Assembly (NCBI GenBank): GCA_018716385.1
Contig: DVJZ01000037.1
Span: 1-33,832 of the forward strand
DNA: 33,832 nt
Reading direction: 5' to 3'
DNA from: Candidatus Enterenecus merdae
GTDB taxonomy: Bacteria; Bacillota; Clostridia; Oscillospirales; Oscillospiraceae
Each line of letters starts with the position of its first letter. The stretch's first letter is position 1. The translations under genes were made by a program, and so were the position numbers. Below, piece after piece: positions 18,105-26,672 of this stretch. The notes under the pieces are model-generated. The model searched no databases. It was not told the DNA's origin and saw only the letters and a list, made by a program, of their open reading frames with translations.

Positions 18105-19964
18105 ATGTGCGGTTTCACCGGCTTCGTATCCTCGTCCGCCCCCGATCCTGATGCCCTGCGCGCCATGGGGGACGCCATCCGCCATCGGGGCCCGGACGAA
18201 CAGGGCCACTATGTGGACGAGCATTGCGCCATCGCCCACCGCCGGCTGTCCATCATCGACCTGGCCAACGGCCACCAGCCCATGGCCAGCCCCGACGGGC
18301 GGTATGTGCTGGCCTATAACGGGGAGATCTACAACTTCCAGCAGCTGCGCCAGGAACTGGCCGGCGCCGGCCACACCTTCCGCACCAGCTCGGACACCGA
18401 GGTGCTCCTCCACGGCTATATGCAGTGGGGGGCGGGGGTGACCGCCAAGCTGCGGGGGATGTTCGCCTTCGTGGTCTGGGACAAGCAGCGCCGGGAGCTG
18501 TTCGGCGCCCGGGACCCCTTTGGCATTAAGCCCTTCTACTACGCGGTAATGGGCGACCTGTTCTTCTTCGGCTCCGAGGCCAAGAGCTTCCTGCCCCATC
18601 CCCAGTTCCAGAAGCAGCTCAACCCCGCGGCGCTGAAGTTCTATCTCACCTTTCAATACTCCGCCCTCAACGAGTCCTTCTTTAAGGGGGTCTACCGGCT
18701 GCTGCCCGGCCATCAGTTCCTCTATCGGGACGGGCGCGCCCAGTTCTCCTCCTATACTGCCCTCACCTTCGACCCCCAACCCATGCCTCTGCGCCGCCGG
18801 GCCGAGCAGATCCGCCAGGTGTTGGCCGAGTCGGTGAAGGCCCATGAGATCAGTGATGTGGAGGTGGGCGCCTTCCTGTCCGGCGGCATCGACTCCAGCG
18901 TCATCACCGCCCTGTCCCGGCCGGATAAAACCTATTCTGTGGGCTTTGCCAACCAGGGTTTTGATGAGACCGGCCAGGCCCGGGACCTGTGCCAGGAGCT
19001 GGGGCTGCGCAACCGCTCCAAGACCATCTCTCCCGACGAGTTCTTCTCCGCCCTGCCGGCCATCCAGTACTATGCCGACGAGCCCAACGCCAACCTGTCC
19101 ACCGTCCCGCTGTACTTCCTGTCCCAGCTGGCCGCCCAGGATGTGAAGGTAGTGCTGTCCGGCGAGGGATCGGACGAGCTGTTCGGCGGCTATATCACCT
19201 ATCACACCACCCGGCTATACCGGGCTTATCGCAAGGCTCCCAGGGCCTTGCGCCAGGCGGTTGCCGCCTGGGCCGCCCGGCGGCCGCCCTTCCGGGGCCA
19301 GGGATTCCTGACCAAGGCCGCCAAGGGGGTGGAGGAGACCTTTGCCGGCCAGGCCTTCATCTTTGACGACGACGAGGCCGAGCGGGTGCTCACCCCGCCC
19401 TACCGCAACTCCCTCACCTGGCGGGACATCACCGCCCCCTACTTCTCCCAGGTGAGGGATGCAGACGATCTGACCCAGATGCAGTACCTGGACCTGCACT
19501 TATGGCAGCCGCTGGACATCCTGCGCAAGGCGGACCGGATGACCATGGCCCACTCCTTGGAGCTGCGCGTGCCCTACCTGGACCGGGAGGTATGGAAGGT
19601 GGCCCGGGCCATCCCCAGCGGCCAGAAGATGCGTGGCCGGGGCACCACCAAGTATCCCCTGCGCCTGGCCGCCCAGGCCATCCTCCCCCGGGACTGGGTG
19701 AAGCGGCCTAAGGTGGGCTTTCCCGTCCCCTTCGCCCAATGGCTCCAGGAGGAAACATACTATAACTGGGCCAAAGACCTGCTCAGTCAAGATTATGTGA
19801 CCCAGTTTTTTGACCAGGACTATCTGCTAGACCTTCTGGAGCAGCACCGCACCGGCCGCCGGCGCACCCACCGCAAGCTGTACACTGTGCTGTCCTTCCT
19901 CATCTGGTACCAGGTCTACTTCCCGGAAGCCTGCGGCGCGCCTCCCTTCTCCCCACCTAACTGA
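18105..19964 (+). CDS. asnB: Asparagine synthase (glutamine-hydrolysing)
   Basis: 619 residues. It makes asparagine from aspartate, ATP and glutamine. The N-terminal class II glutaminase domain (about 2-220) starts MCGFTGF, with Cys2 as the nucleophile once Met is removed. It includes RHRGPDEQG, HRRLSIIDL and AYNGEIYNF. The synthetase domain (about 240-600) has the ATP-binding SGGIDSS at 259-265, the SGEGSDELFGGY loop, and DRMTMAHSLELRVPYLD. The ATG at 18105 follows AAGGAG by 7 nt and gives the essential Cys2; the longer upstream frame would destroy it. It is monocistronic between its own promoter and terminator. The length and motifs match the AsnB subgroup found in Firmicutes; some relatives amidate cell-wall precursors, but nothing here indicates that. 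Confidence 0.95.
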   Translation: MCGFTGFVSSSAPDPDALRAMGDAIRHRGPDEQGHYVDEHCAIAHRRLSIIDLANGHQPMASPDGRYVLAYNGEIYNFQQLRQELAGAGHTFRTSSDTEVLLHGYMQWGAGVTAKLRGMFAFVVWDKQRRELFGARDPFGIKPFYYAVMGDLFFFGSEAKSFLPHPQFQKQLNPAALKFYLTFQYSALNESFFKGVYRLLPGHQFLYRDGRAQFSSYTALTFDPQPMPLRRRAEQIRQVLAESVKAHEISDVEVGAFLSGGIDSSVITALSRPDKTYSVGFANQGFDETGQARDLCQELGLRNRSKTISPDEFFSALPAIQYYADEPNANLSTVPLYFLSQLAAQDVKVVLSGEGSDELFGGYITYHTTRLYRAYRKAPRALRQAVAAWAARRPPFRGQGFLTKAAKGVEETFAGQAFIFDDDEAERVLTPPYRNSLTWRDITAPYFSQVRDADDLTQMQYLDLHLWQPLDILRKADRMTMAHSLELRVPYLDREVWKVARAIPSGQKMRGRGTTKYPLRLAAQAILPRDWVKRPKVGFPVPFAQWLQEETYYNWAKDLLSQDYVTQFFDQDYLLDLLEQHRTGRRRTHRKLYTVLSFLIWYQVYFPEACGAPPFSPPN

Positions 19965-20022
19965 CCTTTTCGCCCCTGGATCAAGTGGGCGGAGAACCAC
20001 CATTCGACTGATTCCCTCCCTG

Positions 20023-20065
20023 CGGAAGGCCATGTGCAACCCAGTACATGGTCTTCCGTATTTTT
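20023..20065 (+). terminator. Terminator after asnB
   Basis: A 13-bp stem (20023-20035 with 20046-20058, one G-U pair, 10-nt loop) followed by TATTTTT, 59 nt after the stop codon. Confidence 0.88.
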
Positions 20066-20162
20066 ACAATTTCAGGAAAACTTGTCCACTTTTCCAGCGC
20101 TTTGCTTGGATAATACCCCTGATTTGCCCCGAAAATTCACAATTTTCCCGTAGAATCCACTA

Positions 20163-20191
20163 TTGAAAAAAACCTATCTTTTTTGTATAAT
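20163..20191 (+). promoter_or_regulatory. Strong promoter for the activase-dehydratase operon
   Basis: TTGAAA (20163-20168), a 17-nt spacer and an exact TATAAT (20186-20191), in an A/T-rich setting. A GC-rich leader of about 68 nt follows, with partly self-complementary GGGCC/GGCCC segments. Confidence 0.88.
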
Positions 20192-20266
20192 ATAAAGCAA
20201 TCGGCCTAACGGGCCCTCCGGCGGCCTCCGCCCGGGCCCCGACTCTTGGCAGAAAGGTGCGAGGTT

Positions 20267-23206
20267 ATGAATCTGCGCGTTGGCATTGACATCGGCTCCA
20301 CCACCGTCAAAGTGGTGGTGCTGGATGAGGAAAATCGTCTGCTCTTCCGCTCCTACGAGCGTCATTATTCCAAAACCCGAGAGCGGGCCTGTGAGACCCT
20401 GCACTCCATTGAAGATATGCTGGCCGGGCAGAAGGTCAAGCTGGTCATCACCGGCTCTGCCGGGCTGGGGGTGGCCAAGGCCGCCAACCTGGACTTTGTC
20501 CAGGAGGTATACGCCACGGCCGCTGCGGTCAACACCTACATCCCGGACACCGACGCCGTCATTGAGCTGGGCGGGGAGGACGCCAAGATCATCTTCTTTG
20601 GCGGCGCCCTGGAAGAGCGGATGAACGGCTCGTGCGCCGGCGGCACGGGGGCTTTCATCGACCAGATGGCCACCCTGATGGACGTGAGTGTGGATGAGCT
20701 GGATGAGCTGTCCATGCACTATGAGAAGATCTACCCCATCGCCTCCCGATGCGGCGTGTTCGCCAAGAGCGACGTCCAGCCCATCCTGAACCAGGGGGGG
20801 CGGAAGGAGGATGTGGCCGCCTCCATCTTCCAGGCGGTGGTGGACCAGACGGTGGCCGGCCTGACCCAGGGCCGGGAGCTGAAGGGTCGCATCGTCTTTC
20901 TGGGCGGCCCGTTGCACTTCATACGGGGACTGCGGGCCCGGTTTGTGGACACCCTCCAGCTGGACGAGGAGCACGCCATCTTCCCCGAGGACGGGGACTG
21001 CTTTGCCGCCATGGGGGCGGCCCTGTGCGCGGGGGACTACGAGGCCAGGCCCTTTGAGACGCTGCTGCGCCTGCTGGAGGAGAGCCGGGAGGTCACCTCC
21101 ACCGCCGACGCCATGCCACCCCTGTTTGACAGCCAGCAGGAGTATGACGACTTCGCTGCCCGGCACAGCGCCTCCGCTCCGCCCCAGCTGGACCCGGCCA
21201 GCTACACCGGGGATGCCTACCTGGGCATCGACGCCGGCTCTACCACCACCAAGATCGCCCTCATCGCCCCGGACGGCGGGCTGCTGTACACCTACTACCA
21301 CTCCAACCAGGGCAACCCGGTGGCCGTGGTGCTGGGCCAGCTCCAGGAGATCTATCAGCTGTGCGGGGATCGGATCACCATCAAGGGCGCGGCCGTCACC
21401 GGCTACGGGGAGGAGCTGATCCGCAACGCCTTCTCCTGTGACCTGGGGCTGGTGGAGACGGTGGCCCACTACCGGGCCGCGGCCCACTTCAACCCCGACG
21501 TGGACTTCATCATCGACATCGGCGGGCAGGACATGAAGTGCTTCAAGATCCGCAACGGCGCGGTGGACTCCATCATGCTCAACGAGGCCTGCTCCTCCGG
21601 CTGCGGCTCCTTCATCGAGACCTTTGCCAAGGCCCTGGGCTACAACATCGCCGACTTCTCCCAGATCGGCCTGTTCGCCCGGCACCCGGTGAACCTGGGT
21701 TCCCGGTGCACGGTGTTCATGAACTCCAGCGTCAAGCAGGCCCAGAAGGACGGGGCGGGGGTGGAGGACATCTCCGCCGGGCTGTCCATCTCCATCGTGA
21801 AAAACGCGGTGTACAAGGTCATCCGGGCCGCCAGCGCCGACGACCTGGGGCGGCACATTGTGGTGCAAGGGGGCACATTCTACAATGACGCGGTGCTCCG
21901 GGCCTTTGAGCAGGAGCTGGGCCGGCAGGTCACCCGCCCCACCATCTCCGGCATCATGGGCGCCTTTGGCGCGGCCCTGGCCGCCCGGGACCTGGGACTG
22001 AACCGCTCGGCCCTGCTGGAGCCCCAGGAGCTGTCCCACTTCGCCCACACTGCCAAGCCTGTCACCTGCAACCTGTGCACCAACCACTGCGCGCTCACCG
22101 TCAACACCTTCGACGGGGGCCGGCGCTTCCTGTCCGGCAACCGCTGCTCCCGCCCCCTGGGCAAGGAGAAGACCCAGCTGCCCGATCTGTACCGCTACAA
22201 GTACGAGAAGCTGCGCTCCATGCAGGGCAAGGGCACCGGGGACGGCTCCCGGGGCCGGGTAGGCCTGCCTTTCGGCCTGAACATGTACGAGAACCTGCCC
22301 TTCTGGTTCACCCTGTTCACCCGGCTGAACTTCGAGGTCGTCCTCTCCCCCGAGTCCTCCCGGAAGCTGTACATCAAGGGCCAGCGCACCATCCCCTCGG
22401 ACACGGTGTGCTACCCCGCCAAACTGCTCCACGGCCACGTGGAGGCCCTGGTGGAGGAGGGTGTGGACGCCATCTTCTACCCCTGTATGTCCTACAACTT
22501 TGACGAGAAGTCTGCGGACAATCACTACAACTGCCCCGTGGTGGCCTATTATCCCGAGCTGCTGGCCGCCAACGTGCCCAACCTGAAGAAGACCCGCTTC
22601 CTCAACCCCTACACTGGCCTGCACCGCCCCAAGGACTACGAACGCATCGGCTCCCAGTGGTTTGCCGATACCTTTGGGGTCCCCAAGCGGGAGGCTGTCC
22701 AGGCCATCCGGGAGGCCTATGCCGCCTATGAGGACTACAAGCAGGACGTGCGCGCCACCGGCCAGGCCTATATCGACCAGGCCCGGCAGGAGGGCCACCC
22801 CATCATCGTCATGGCCGGCCGGCCCTACCACATCGACCCGGAGATCAACCACGGCATCAACGACCTGATCACCTCCTTCGGCTTCGTGCTGGTCAGCGAA
22901 GACGCCGTGGCCTACCACGAGGGCTACGCCCCCCGCCGGGTGCTCAACCAATGGACCTTCCAGTCCCGGATGTACAACGCTGCCCGCTATGTATGTGAGC
23001 AGCCGGATATGCAGCTGATCCAGCTGGTGAGCTTTGGCTGCGGCACCGACTCCATCACCGGCGACGAGGTGCGCGTCATCCTGGAGGAGGGCGGCAAGCT
23101 GTACACCCAGCTCAAGATCGACGACATCAGCAACCTGGGCGCGGTCAAGATCCGGGTGCGCTCCCTGATGGCTGCCATGGCCGAGCGCAGCAAGCAGGGG
23201 GCCTGA
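20267..23206 (+). CDS. Double acyl-CoA dehydratase activase with DUF2229 domain
   Basis: 979 residues, with two ASKHA ATPase (BadF/HgdC-type) modules in tandem. Module 1 (about 4-260) starts GIDIGSTTVK and carries the two cysteines that in HgdC bind a [4Fe-4S] cluster: Cys123 (GSCAGGTGAF) and Cys162 (SRCGVF). Module 2 (about 317-575) starts GIDAGSTTTK, with Cys446 (SGCGSF) and Cys481 (SRCTVF). A Cys motif, CNLCTNHC, lies at 601-608. From about residue 650 a DUF2229-type domain follows (PFGLNMYENLPFW, TVCYPAKLLHGH, FYPCMSYNF). In known systems the activase uses ATP to inject an electron into a 2-hydroxyacyl-CoA dehydratase; for this fused group the substrate is not established. The ATG at 20267 (AAAGG 9 nt upstream) is preferred to a TTG at 20246. 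The partner gene follows in the same frame after one TGA and 48 nt. Confidence 0.92.
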   Translation: MNLRVGIDIGSTTVKVVVLDEENRLLFRSYERHYSKTRERACETLHSIEDMLAGQKVKLVITGSAGLGVAKAANLDFVQEVYATAAAVNTYIPDTDAVIELGGEDAKIIFFGGALEERMNGSCAGGTGAFIDQMATLMDVSVDELDELSMHYEKIYPIASRCGVFAKSDVQPILNQGGRKEDVAASIFQAVVDQTVAGLTQGRELKGRIVFLGGPLHFIRGLRARFVDTLQLDEEHAIFPEDGDCFAAMGAALCAGDYEARPFETLLRLLEESREVTSTADAMPPLFDSQQEYDDFAARHSASAPPQLDPASYTGDAYLGIDAGSTTTKIALIAPDGGLLYTYYHSNQGNPVAVVLGQLQEIYQLCGDRITIKGAAVTGYGEELIRNAFSCDLGLVETVAHYRAAAHFNPDVDFIIDIGGQDMKCFKIRNGAVDSIMLNEACSSGCGSFIETFAKALGYNIADFSQIGLFARHPVNLGSRCTVFMNSSVKQAQKDGAGVEDISAGLSISIVKNAVYKVIRAASADDLGRHIVVQGGTFYNDAVLRAFEQELGRQVTRPTISGIMGAFGAALAARDLGLNRSALLEPQELSHFAHTAKPVTCNLCTNHCALTVNTFDGGRRFLSGNRCSRPLGKEKTQLPDLYRYKYEKLRSMQGKGTGDGSRGRVGLPFGLNMYENLPFWFTLFTRLNFEVVLSPESSRKLYIKGQRTIPSDTVCYPAKLLHGHVEALVEEGVDAIFYPCMSYNFDEKSADNHYNCPVVAYYPELLAANVPNLKKTRFLNPYTGLHRPKDYERIGSQWFADTFGVPKREAVQAIREAYAAYEDYKQDVRATGQAYIDQARQEGHPIIVMAGRPYHIDPEINHGINDLITSFGFVLVSEDAVAYHEGYAPRRVLNQWTFQSRMYNAARYVCEQPDMQLIQLVSFGCGTDSITGDEVRVILEEGGKLYTQLKIDDISNLGAVKIRVRSLMAAMAERSKQGA

Positions 23207-23254
23207 GCTGCCCACGCCACATCACATCAATCCCCTTTTGAAAGGAGTCCCATC

Positions 23255-24586
23255 ATGGCTGAATTGGTTTATGCGAAAGACGGTCGTCTGCTCTTCACCA
23301 AAGAGATGAAGGAGGAGTATACCCTGCTCATGCCCCAGATGCTTCCCGTCCACTTCGGGATGTTCCGCAAGCTGCTGGAGCTGGAGGGCTATAAGGTGGA
23401 TATGCTCACCACCAACCACCGGGGCATTGTGGACGAGGGGCTCAAGTACGTCCACAACGACACCTGCTACCCCGCCCTGCTGGTCATCGGCCAGCTCATC
23501 GACGCGGTCAAGCACGGCGGATACGACCCCCACAAGGTGGCCCTGATCATCACCCAGACCGGCGGGGGCTGCCGGGCCTCCAACTACATCCACCTGCTGC
23601 GCAAGGCCTTGGAGAAGGCGGATATGTCCTACATCCCGGTCATCTCGGTCAACCTGTCCGGCATGGAGAAGAACCCGGGCTGGTCCCTCTCCCTGCCCCT
23701 GATCCGCAGGATGGTCTACGCCATGATGTACGGCGACCTCATCGTCAACGTGGCCAACCAAGTGCGCCCCTATGAGATCTACAAGGGGGACACCGACGCC
23801 ATGGTGGAGCGCTGGGAGAATCAGCTCATCCAGAGCTTCCAGGCCGGCAAGGGGATGCGGCGCAAGCAGATGCAGGACATCTTCGCCCAGATCTGCGCCG
23901 ACTTTGAGACCATCCCTGTCACCGGGGAGGAACGGGTTAGGGTCGGCGTGGTGGGCGAGATCTATGTCAAGTTCTCCCCCCTGGGCAACAACAACCTGGA
24001 GGACTTCCTCCTGGCCGAAGGGGCTGAGCCCGTGGTGCCCGGCCTGACCGACTTCATCATCTTCAAGATCTTCAACCGGGAGTCCGACGTGGAGCTGTAC
24101 GGCGGCAAGTGGATCAAGAAGGCGCTGGTGCGCCTGTTCAAGCGGTACATCGAGAACTGCCAGAAGGACATGATCGCCGCCCTGGAACACAGCCGCTTCC
24201 GCGCCCCGGGCACCTTTGAGAACATGCACAAGATGGTCCACGGCTACCTGGGGGACGGCAACAAGATGGGGGAGGGGTGGCTGCTCACCGGCGAGATGCT
24301 GGAGCTCATCCACTCCGGGGTGCCCAACATCGTGTGCACCCAGCCCTTCGGCTGCCTGCCCAACCACATCGTGGGCAAGGGGATGATCCGCAAGCTGAAG
24401 GACGACTACCCCAACTCCAACATCGTGGCCATCGACTACGATCCCGGCGCCACCAAGATCAACCAGGAGAACCGCATCAAGCTGATGCTGGCCAACGCCA
24501 AGGCCATGGCCAAGCAGGAGCGGGAAGCGCAGCAGGATCTGGTGCACGAGTATGAGCAGGAGCAGGAGCTGGCCGGCGTAGTGTGA
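23255..24586 (+). CDS. 2-hydroxyacyl-CoA dehydratase-type partner subunit
   Basis: 443 residues. It matches the C-terminal part of the long activase/dehydratase-related proteins (COG3581-like) that many Clostridia encode as one polypeptide. Conserved cysteines that may hold an Fe-S cluster are seen in NDTCYPALL (Cys71), TGGGCRASN (near 107), and CTQPFGCLPNH in the C-terminal third. NHRGIVDEGLKYVHND and DYDPGATKINQENR are further typical segments. It probably receives electrons from the activase encoded just upstream; substrate and pathway are unknown. AAAGGAG 8 nt before the ATG gives it independent translation. The last 30 residues are charged, probably helical (QEREAQQDLVHEYEQEQEL). Confidence 0.9.
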   Translation: MAELVYAKDGRLLFTKEMKEEYTLLMPQMLPVHFGMFRKLLELEGYKVDMLTTNHRGIVDEGLKYVHNDTCYPALLVIGQLIDAVKHGGYDPHKVALIITQTGGGCRASNYIHLLRKALEKADMSYIPVISVNLSGMEKNPGWSLSLPLIRRMVYAMMYGDLIVNVANQVRPYEIYKGDTDAMVERWENQLIQSFQAGKGMRRKQMQDIFAQICADFETIPVTGEERVRVGVVGEIYVKFSPLGNNNLEDFLLAEGAEPVVPGLTDFIIFKIFNRESDVELYGGKWIKKALVRLFKRYIENCQKDMIAALEHSRFRAPGTFENMHKMVHGYLGDGNKMGEGWLLTGEMLELIHSGVPNIVCTQPFGCLPNHIVGKGMIRKLKDDYPNSNIVAIDYDPGATKINQENRIKLMLANAKAMAKQEREAQQDLVHEYEQEQELAGVV

Positions 24587-24658
24587 GGCCGTCTCCTCCC
24601 TGTACGCGCCACCCGGCGCGCTGTGTCCCGCCATCTCTTGTCATGGAGGTGATGTGAA

Positions 24659-25225
24659 ATGTCCCACACCCTCACCTTTGTGGACGCCTGCACGCAATCC
24701 CACTTCCACGCCATGTCCCTGATCCATGCCCTGGGCTGGCGGGACACTTACCGGGGCCATGTGCCCGACGACTACCTGGATCGGGAGGTCACCGACACCC
24801 GGTGGGTGCCCTACTTCCAAGAGGACTATGAGACCGGGCGCTGCCACGGCTTGCTCCTCTACCAGGGGGACGCCCCGGTGTCCTGCATTACCTATGGCCC
24901 CGCCCGGGTGGGCCCCAGCCCCAGGCAGAGCAGCCTGGTCCAGTTTGACTCCCGAGGCTACGAGGGCTGGGGGGAGATCGTCTCCTTCTACACCCATCCC
25001 CAGCACCGGGGCCAAGGCTACGGCGGGCTGCTGTTTGAACGGGCTGTCCAGCGCCTGCGGGAGATGGGCCACCGGGACGCCTTCGTCTTTGTCCTGCGGG
25101 AAAACCTGGCTGCTCGCCGCTTCTATGCCCGCCACGGCTTTGCCTGGGACGGCACCCACGCCGATATCCCCTTCCCGCCGGACACGATGTGTGTGGACCT
25201 GCGCTATACCAAGCGTCTTATGTGA
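24659..25225 (+). CDS. GNAT family N-acetyltransferase
   Basis: 188 residues. The acetyl-CoA-binding motif A is clear (FYTHPQHRGQGYGGLLFERA), followed by the family's ENLAARRFYARHGF. The N-terminal half (ALGWRDTYRGHVPDDYLDRE) resembles acetyltransferases of the RimI/YhbS-like group whose acceptor is often a small amine or a protein N-terminus; the real substrate cannot be predicted. The ATG follows GGAGGTG by 7 nt. It lies 72 nt after the dehydratase gene in the same direction, perhaps co-transcribed, and ends at a strong bidirectional terminator. Confidence 0.92.
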   Translation: MSHTLTFVDACTQSHFHAMSLIHALGWRDTYRGHVPDDYLDREVTDTRWVPYFQEDYETGRCHGLLLYQGDAPVSCITYGPARVGPSPRQSSLVQFDSRGYEGWGEIVSFYTHPQHRGQGYGGLLFERAVQRLREMGHRDAFVFVLRENLAARRFYARHGFAWDGTHADIPFPPDTMCVDLRYTKRLM

Positions 25226-25228
25226 CAA

Positions 25229-25265
25229 AAAACCGCCTGCCGGCAGATTGCCGGCAGGCGGTTTT
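25229..25265. terminator. Bidirectional terminator
   Basis: A perfect 17-bp stem (25229-25245 with 25249-25265, 3-nt loop) with A-run and T-run flanks, between the convergent acetyltransferase and metallopeptidase genes. The roughly 90 bp beyond it up to 25354 hold no gene. Confidence 0.92.
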
Positions 25266-25353
25266 CATGTGGTGATCCCTTCAAAGTCCAGATGGCCTGC
25301 CTGGGCAGGAGGGCAAGTCCGCTCGCCTCGTGAAAGGCACGGCAAGTGGGCCT

Positions 25354-25749
25354 TTAATCCTCCAGGCCCTCCTCCGGCTCCCAGTCCTCCCCCCGGCGAA
25401 AGGCCGCCAGCTGCTCTGAGTCCTTATGTTCCAGGCTGCGCTCCCCCGCCAGCCCCTCCACATGGTGGGTCAGCTCATGGCGCAGGGTGAAGCGCAGCTC
25501 CTGCTCCCACACCTGCCTGGTCTCGTCGGCCAGCAGGGCCGCAAAGGAGCCATAGTACAGGTTGATGTACCGCCCCATCTCGTCCCAGCAATACTCTCCC
25601 ATGATATACACGTCCTCCCCAGCCTGGGGGTCGGGCAGGGCGTCCTCCAGCAGCAGGATGCCGCCGTTTAGGCTCTGGAACAATTCCTGAGGGTACTCCT
25701 CTACCGCCTGGTCCAGAATGTCGTTCACTTCGTCAATGGACAACATCAT
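25354..25749 (-). CDS. Zincin-like metallopeptidase family protein
   Basis: 131 residues. The central helix carries HELTHHVEG, an HExxH zinc site (two His and the catalytic Glu), and EHKDSEQ downstream may supply a third ligand. The N-terminal DEVNDILDQAVEEYPQELF and ILLLEDALPDP fit the small metallopeptidase group related to PF06262. Activity and substrate are not established for the group. The ATG at 25749 is chosen because GGAGG lies 8 nt upstream; a longer frame to 25794 has no family similarity. It is 52 nt downstream of the methyltransferase-like gene and probably shares its promoter. The C-terminus is acidic (WEPEEGLED). Confidence 0.82.
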   Translation of the reverse strand: MMLSIDEVNDILDQAVEEYPQELFQSLNGGILLLEDALPDPQAGEDVYIMGEYCWDEMGRYINLYYGSFAALLADETRQVWEQELRFTLRHELTHHVEGLAGERSLEHKDSEQLAAFRRGEDWEPEEGLED

Positions 25750-25801
25750 GCCCGTTCCCTCCCCGTTCCAGAGTCCCCACCGGGCGACCCCCACTTCCGC
25801 C

Positions 25802-26596
25802 TCATAGCACGATCAACCCGTATTTCCGGCTCAGCCGCCCCAGCTCCTCCCGGCCCAGCGCGCCGGTACCGTCGTAGAAGGCTCGCCCCTGGTACACCCG
25901 CAAGGCCCCCTCCAGCAGCTCGGGCACATCCGACCACAGGCACAGGGCCTTGCGCACCGCGTACTGATGCTGGGCAAAGATGTCCACATCATCTGGCTCC
26001 AAAATGGCGATCTTCACCGCCCCCACCGGGTCATCCTCCGCCTGGATGATGTCCTCCAACAGATCGGGTGTGCACTCCAACTCCTCCCCCACATCGATGG
26101 TACGGGTGAGAAAACAGGGGGCAGTGGAGCTGGCGCAAGGGATCACGTCTGGATCCTGGGGCCGGGGGCGATAGGAATAGGGCAAGACAGTCCCGTCCCA
26201 GCAGGAGAACAGCGGGATCTGAGCGTACTGGGCCAGTTCGGCCAGCAGCGCCGAGGCCAGCTCGGGCCTGCAGTTCAGCCCAAAGGCCGCCGCCCCCATC
26301 CCCTCGGCCACAAACAGGGCAGCCAGCATATGCACCCGGGTCACCGAGGCCCCGTCCTCCCCGCAGGCCCAGGACACCCACGGCGGTTCCAGCCCCATCT
26401 CTCCCACCGCCAGCAAGGCCGCCCGGCACTCAGACATGGTCATCATGCAGTTGATGTGCACAATCCCCGTCCCATCCGGCTTCAGCCGGCTGCGGTAGGC
26501 CGCCACCAGTTGTTCAAAGCTGCTCTCCCCCGCCGGCGCCACATCCAGCCCCAGCGGGCCCAGCACCTGGCCAAAGGATGGTACCGTCTCGTCCAT
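25802..26596 (-). CDS. Homocysteine S-methyltransferase-like protein, incomplete zinc site
   Basis: 264 residues. Parts resemble the N-terminal homocysteine-binding barrel of cobalamin-dependent methionine synthase: HINCMMTMSECRAALLAV, PPWVSWACGEDGAS, GAAAFGLNCRPE and IPLFSCWDGTVLPY. The first zinc cysteine (GLNC) is recognisable, but the second motif (GGCCG in active enzymes) is not seen, and the first part of the barrel is missing compared with MetH. Methyltransferase activity is therefore doubtful; it may be a divergent or regulatory relative. The ATG at 26596 follows GAGGGGAG; a TTG one codon earlier is possible. It has its own promoter and heads a two-gene unit with the metallopeptidase. 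Confidence 0.65.
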   Translation of the reverse strand: MDETVPSFGQVLGPLGLDVAPAGESSFEQLVAAYRSRLKPDGTGIVHINCMMTMSECRAALLAVGEMGLEPPWVSWACGEDGASVTRVHMLAALFVAEGMGAAAFGLNCRPELASALLAELAQYAQIPLFSCWDGTVLPYSYRPRPQDPDVIPCASSTAPCFLTRTIDVGEELECTPDLLEDIIQAEDDPVGAVKIAILEPDDVDIFAQHQYAVRKALCLWSDVPELLEGALRVYQGRAFYDGTGALGREELGRLSRKYGLIVL

Positions 26597-26638
26597 CAAT
26601 GCGCTCCCCTCAAACGGGCCAGAGCCCAGTCTGACCCC

Positions 26639-26667
26639 AGTATAGCAGGCCCTGGCAGGGAAAGCAA
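26639..26667 (-). promoter_or_regulatory. Promoter for the methyltransferase-like/metallopeptidase pair
   Basis: On the minus strand TTGCTT (26662-26667) is 17 nt from TATACT (26639-26644), just after the end of the kinase gene. Confidence 0.75.
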
Positions 26668-26672
26668 GCCTC

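Noticed and set aside
23204-23206. In-frame TGA between activase and dehydratase as a selenocysteine codon.
   Set aside because: The flanking residues show no catalytic motif, no bacterial SECIS-like hairpin is evident just downstream, and the second ORF has its own good ribosome site.
20174-23215. Very long open frame on the minus strand opposite the activase gene (about 1000 codons).
   Set aside because: It mirrors a high-GC coding gene in which antisense stops are rare. Its composition (Gly/His/Val/Leu-rich) is not protein-like and it has no family motifs.
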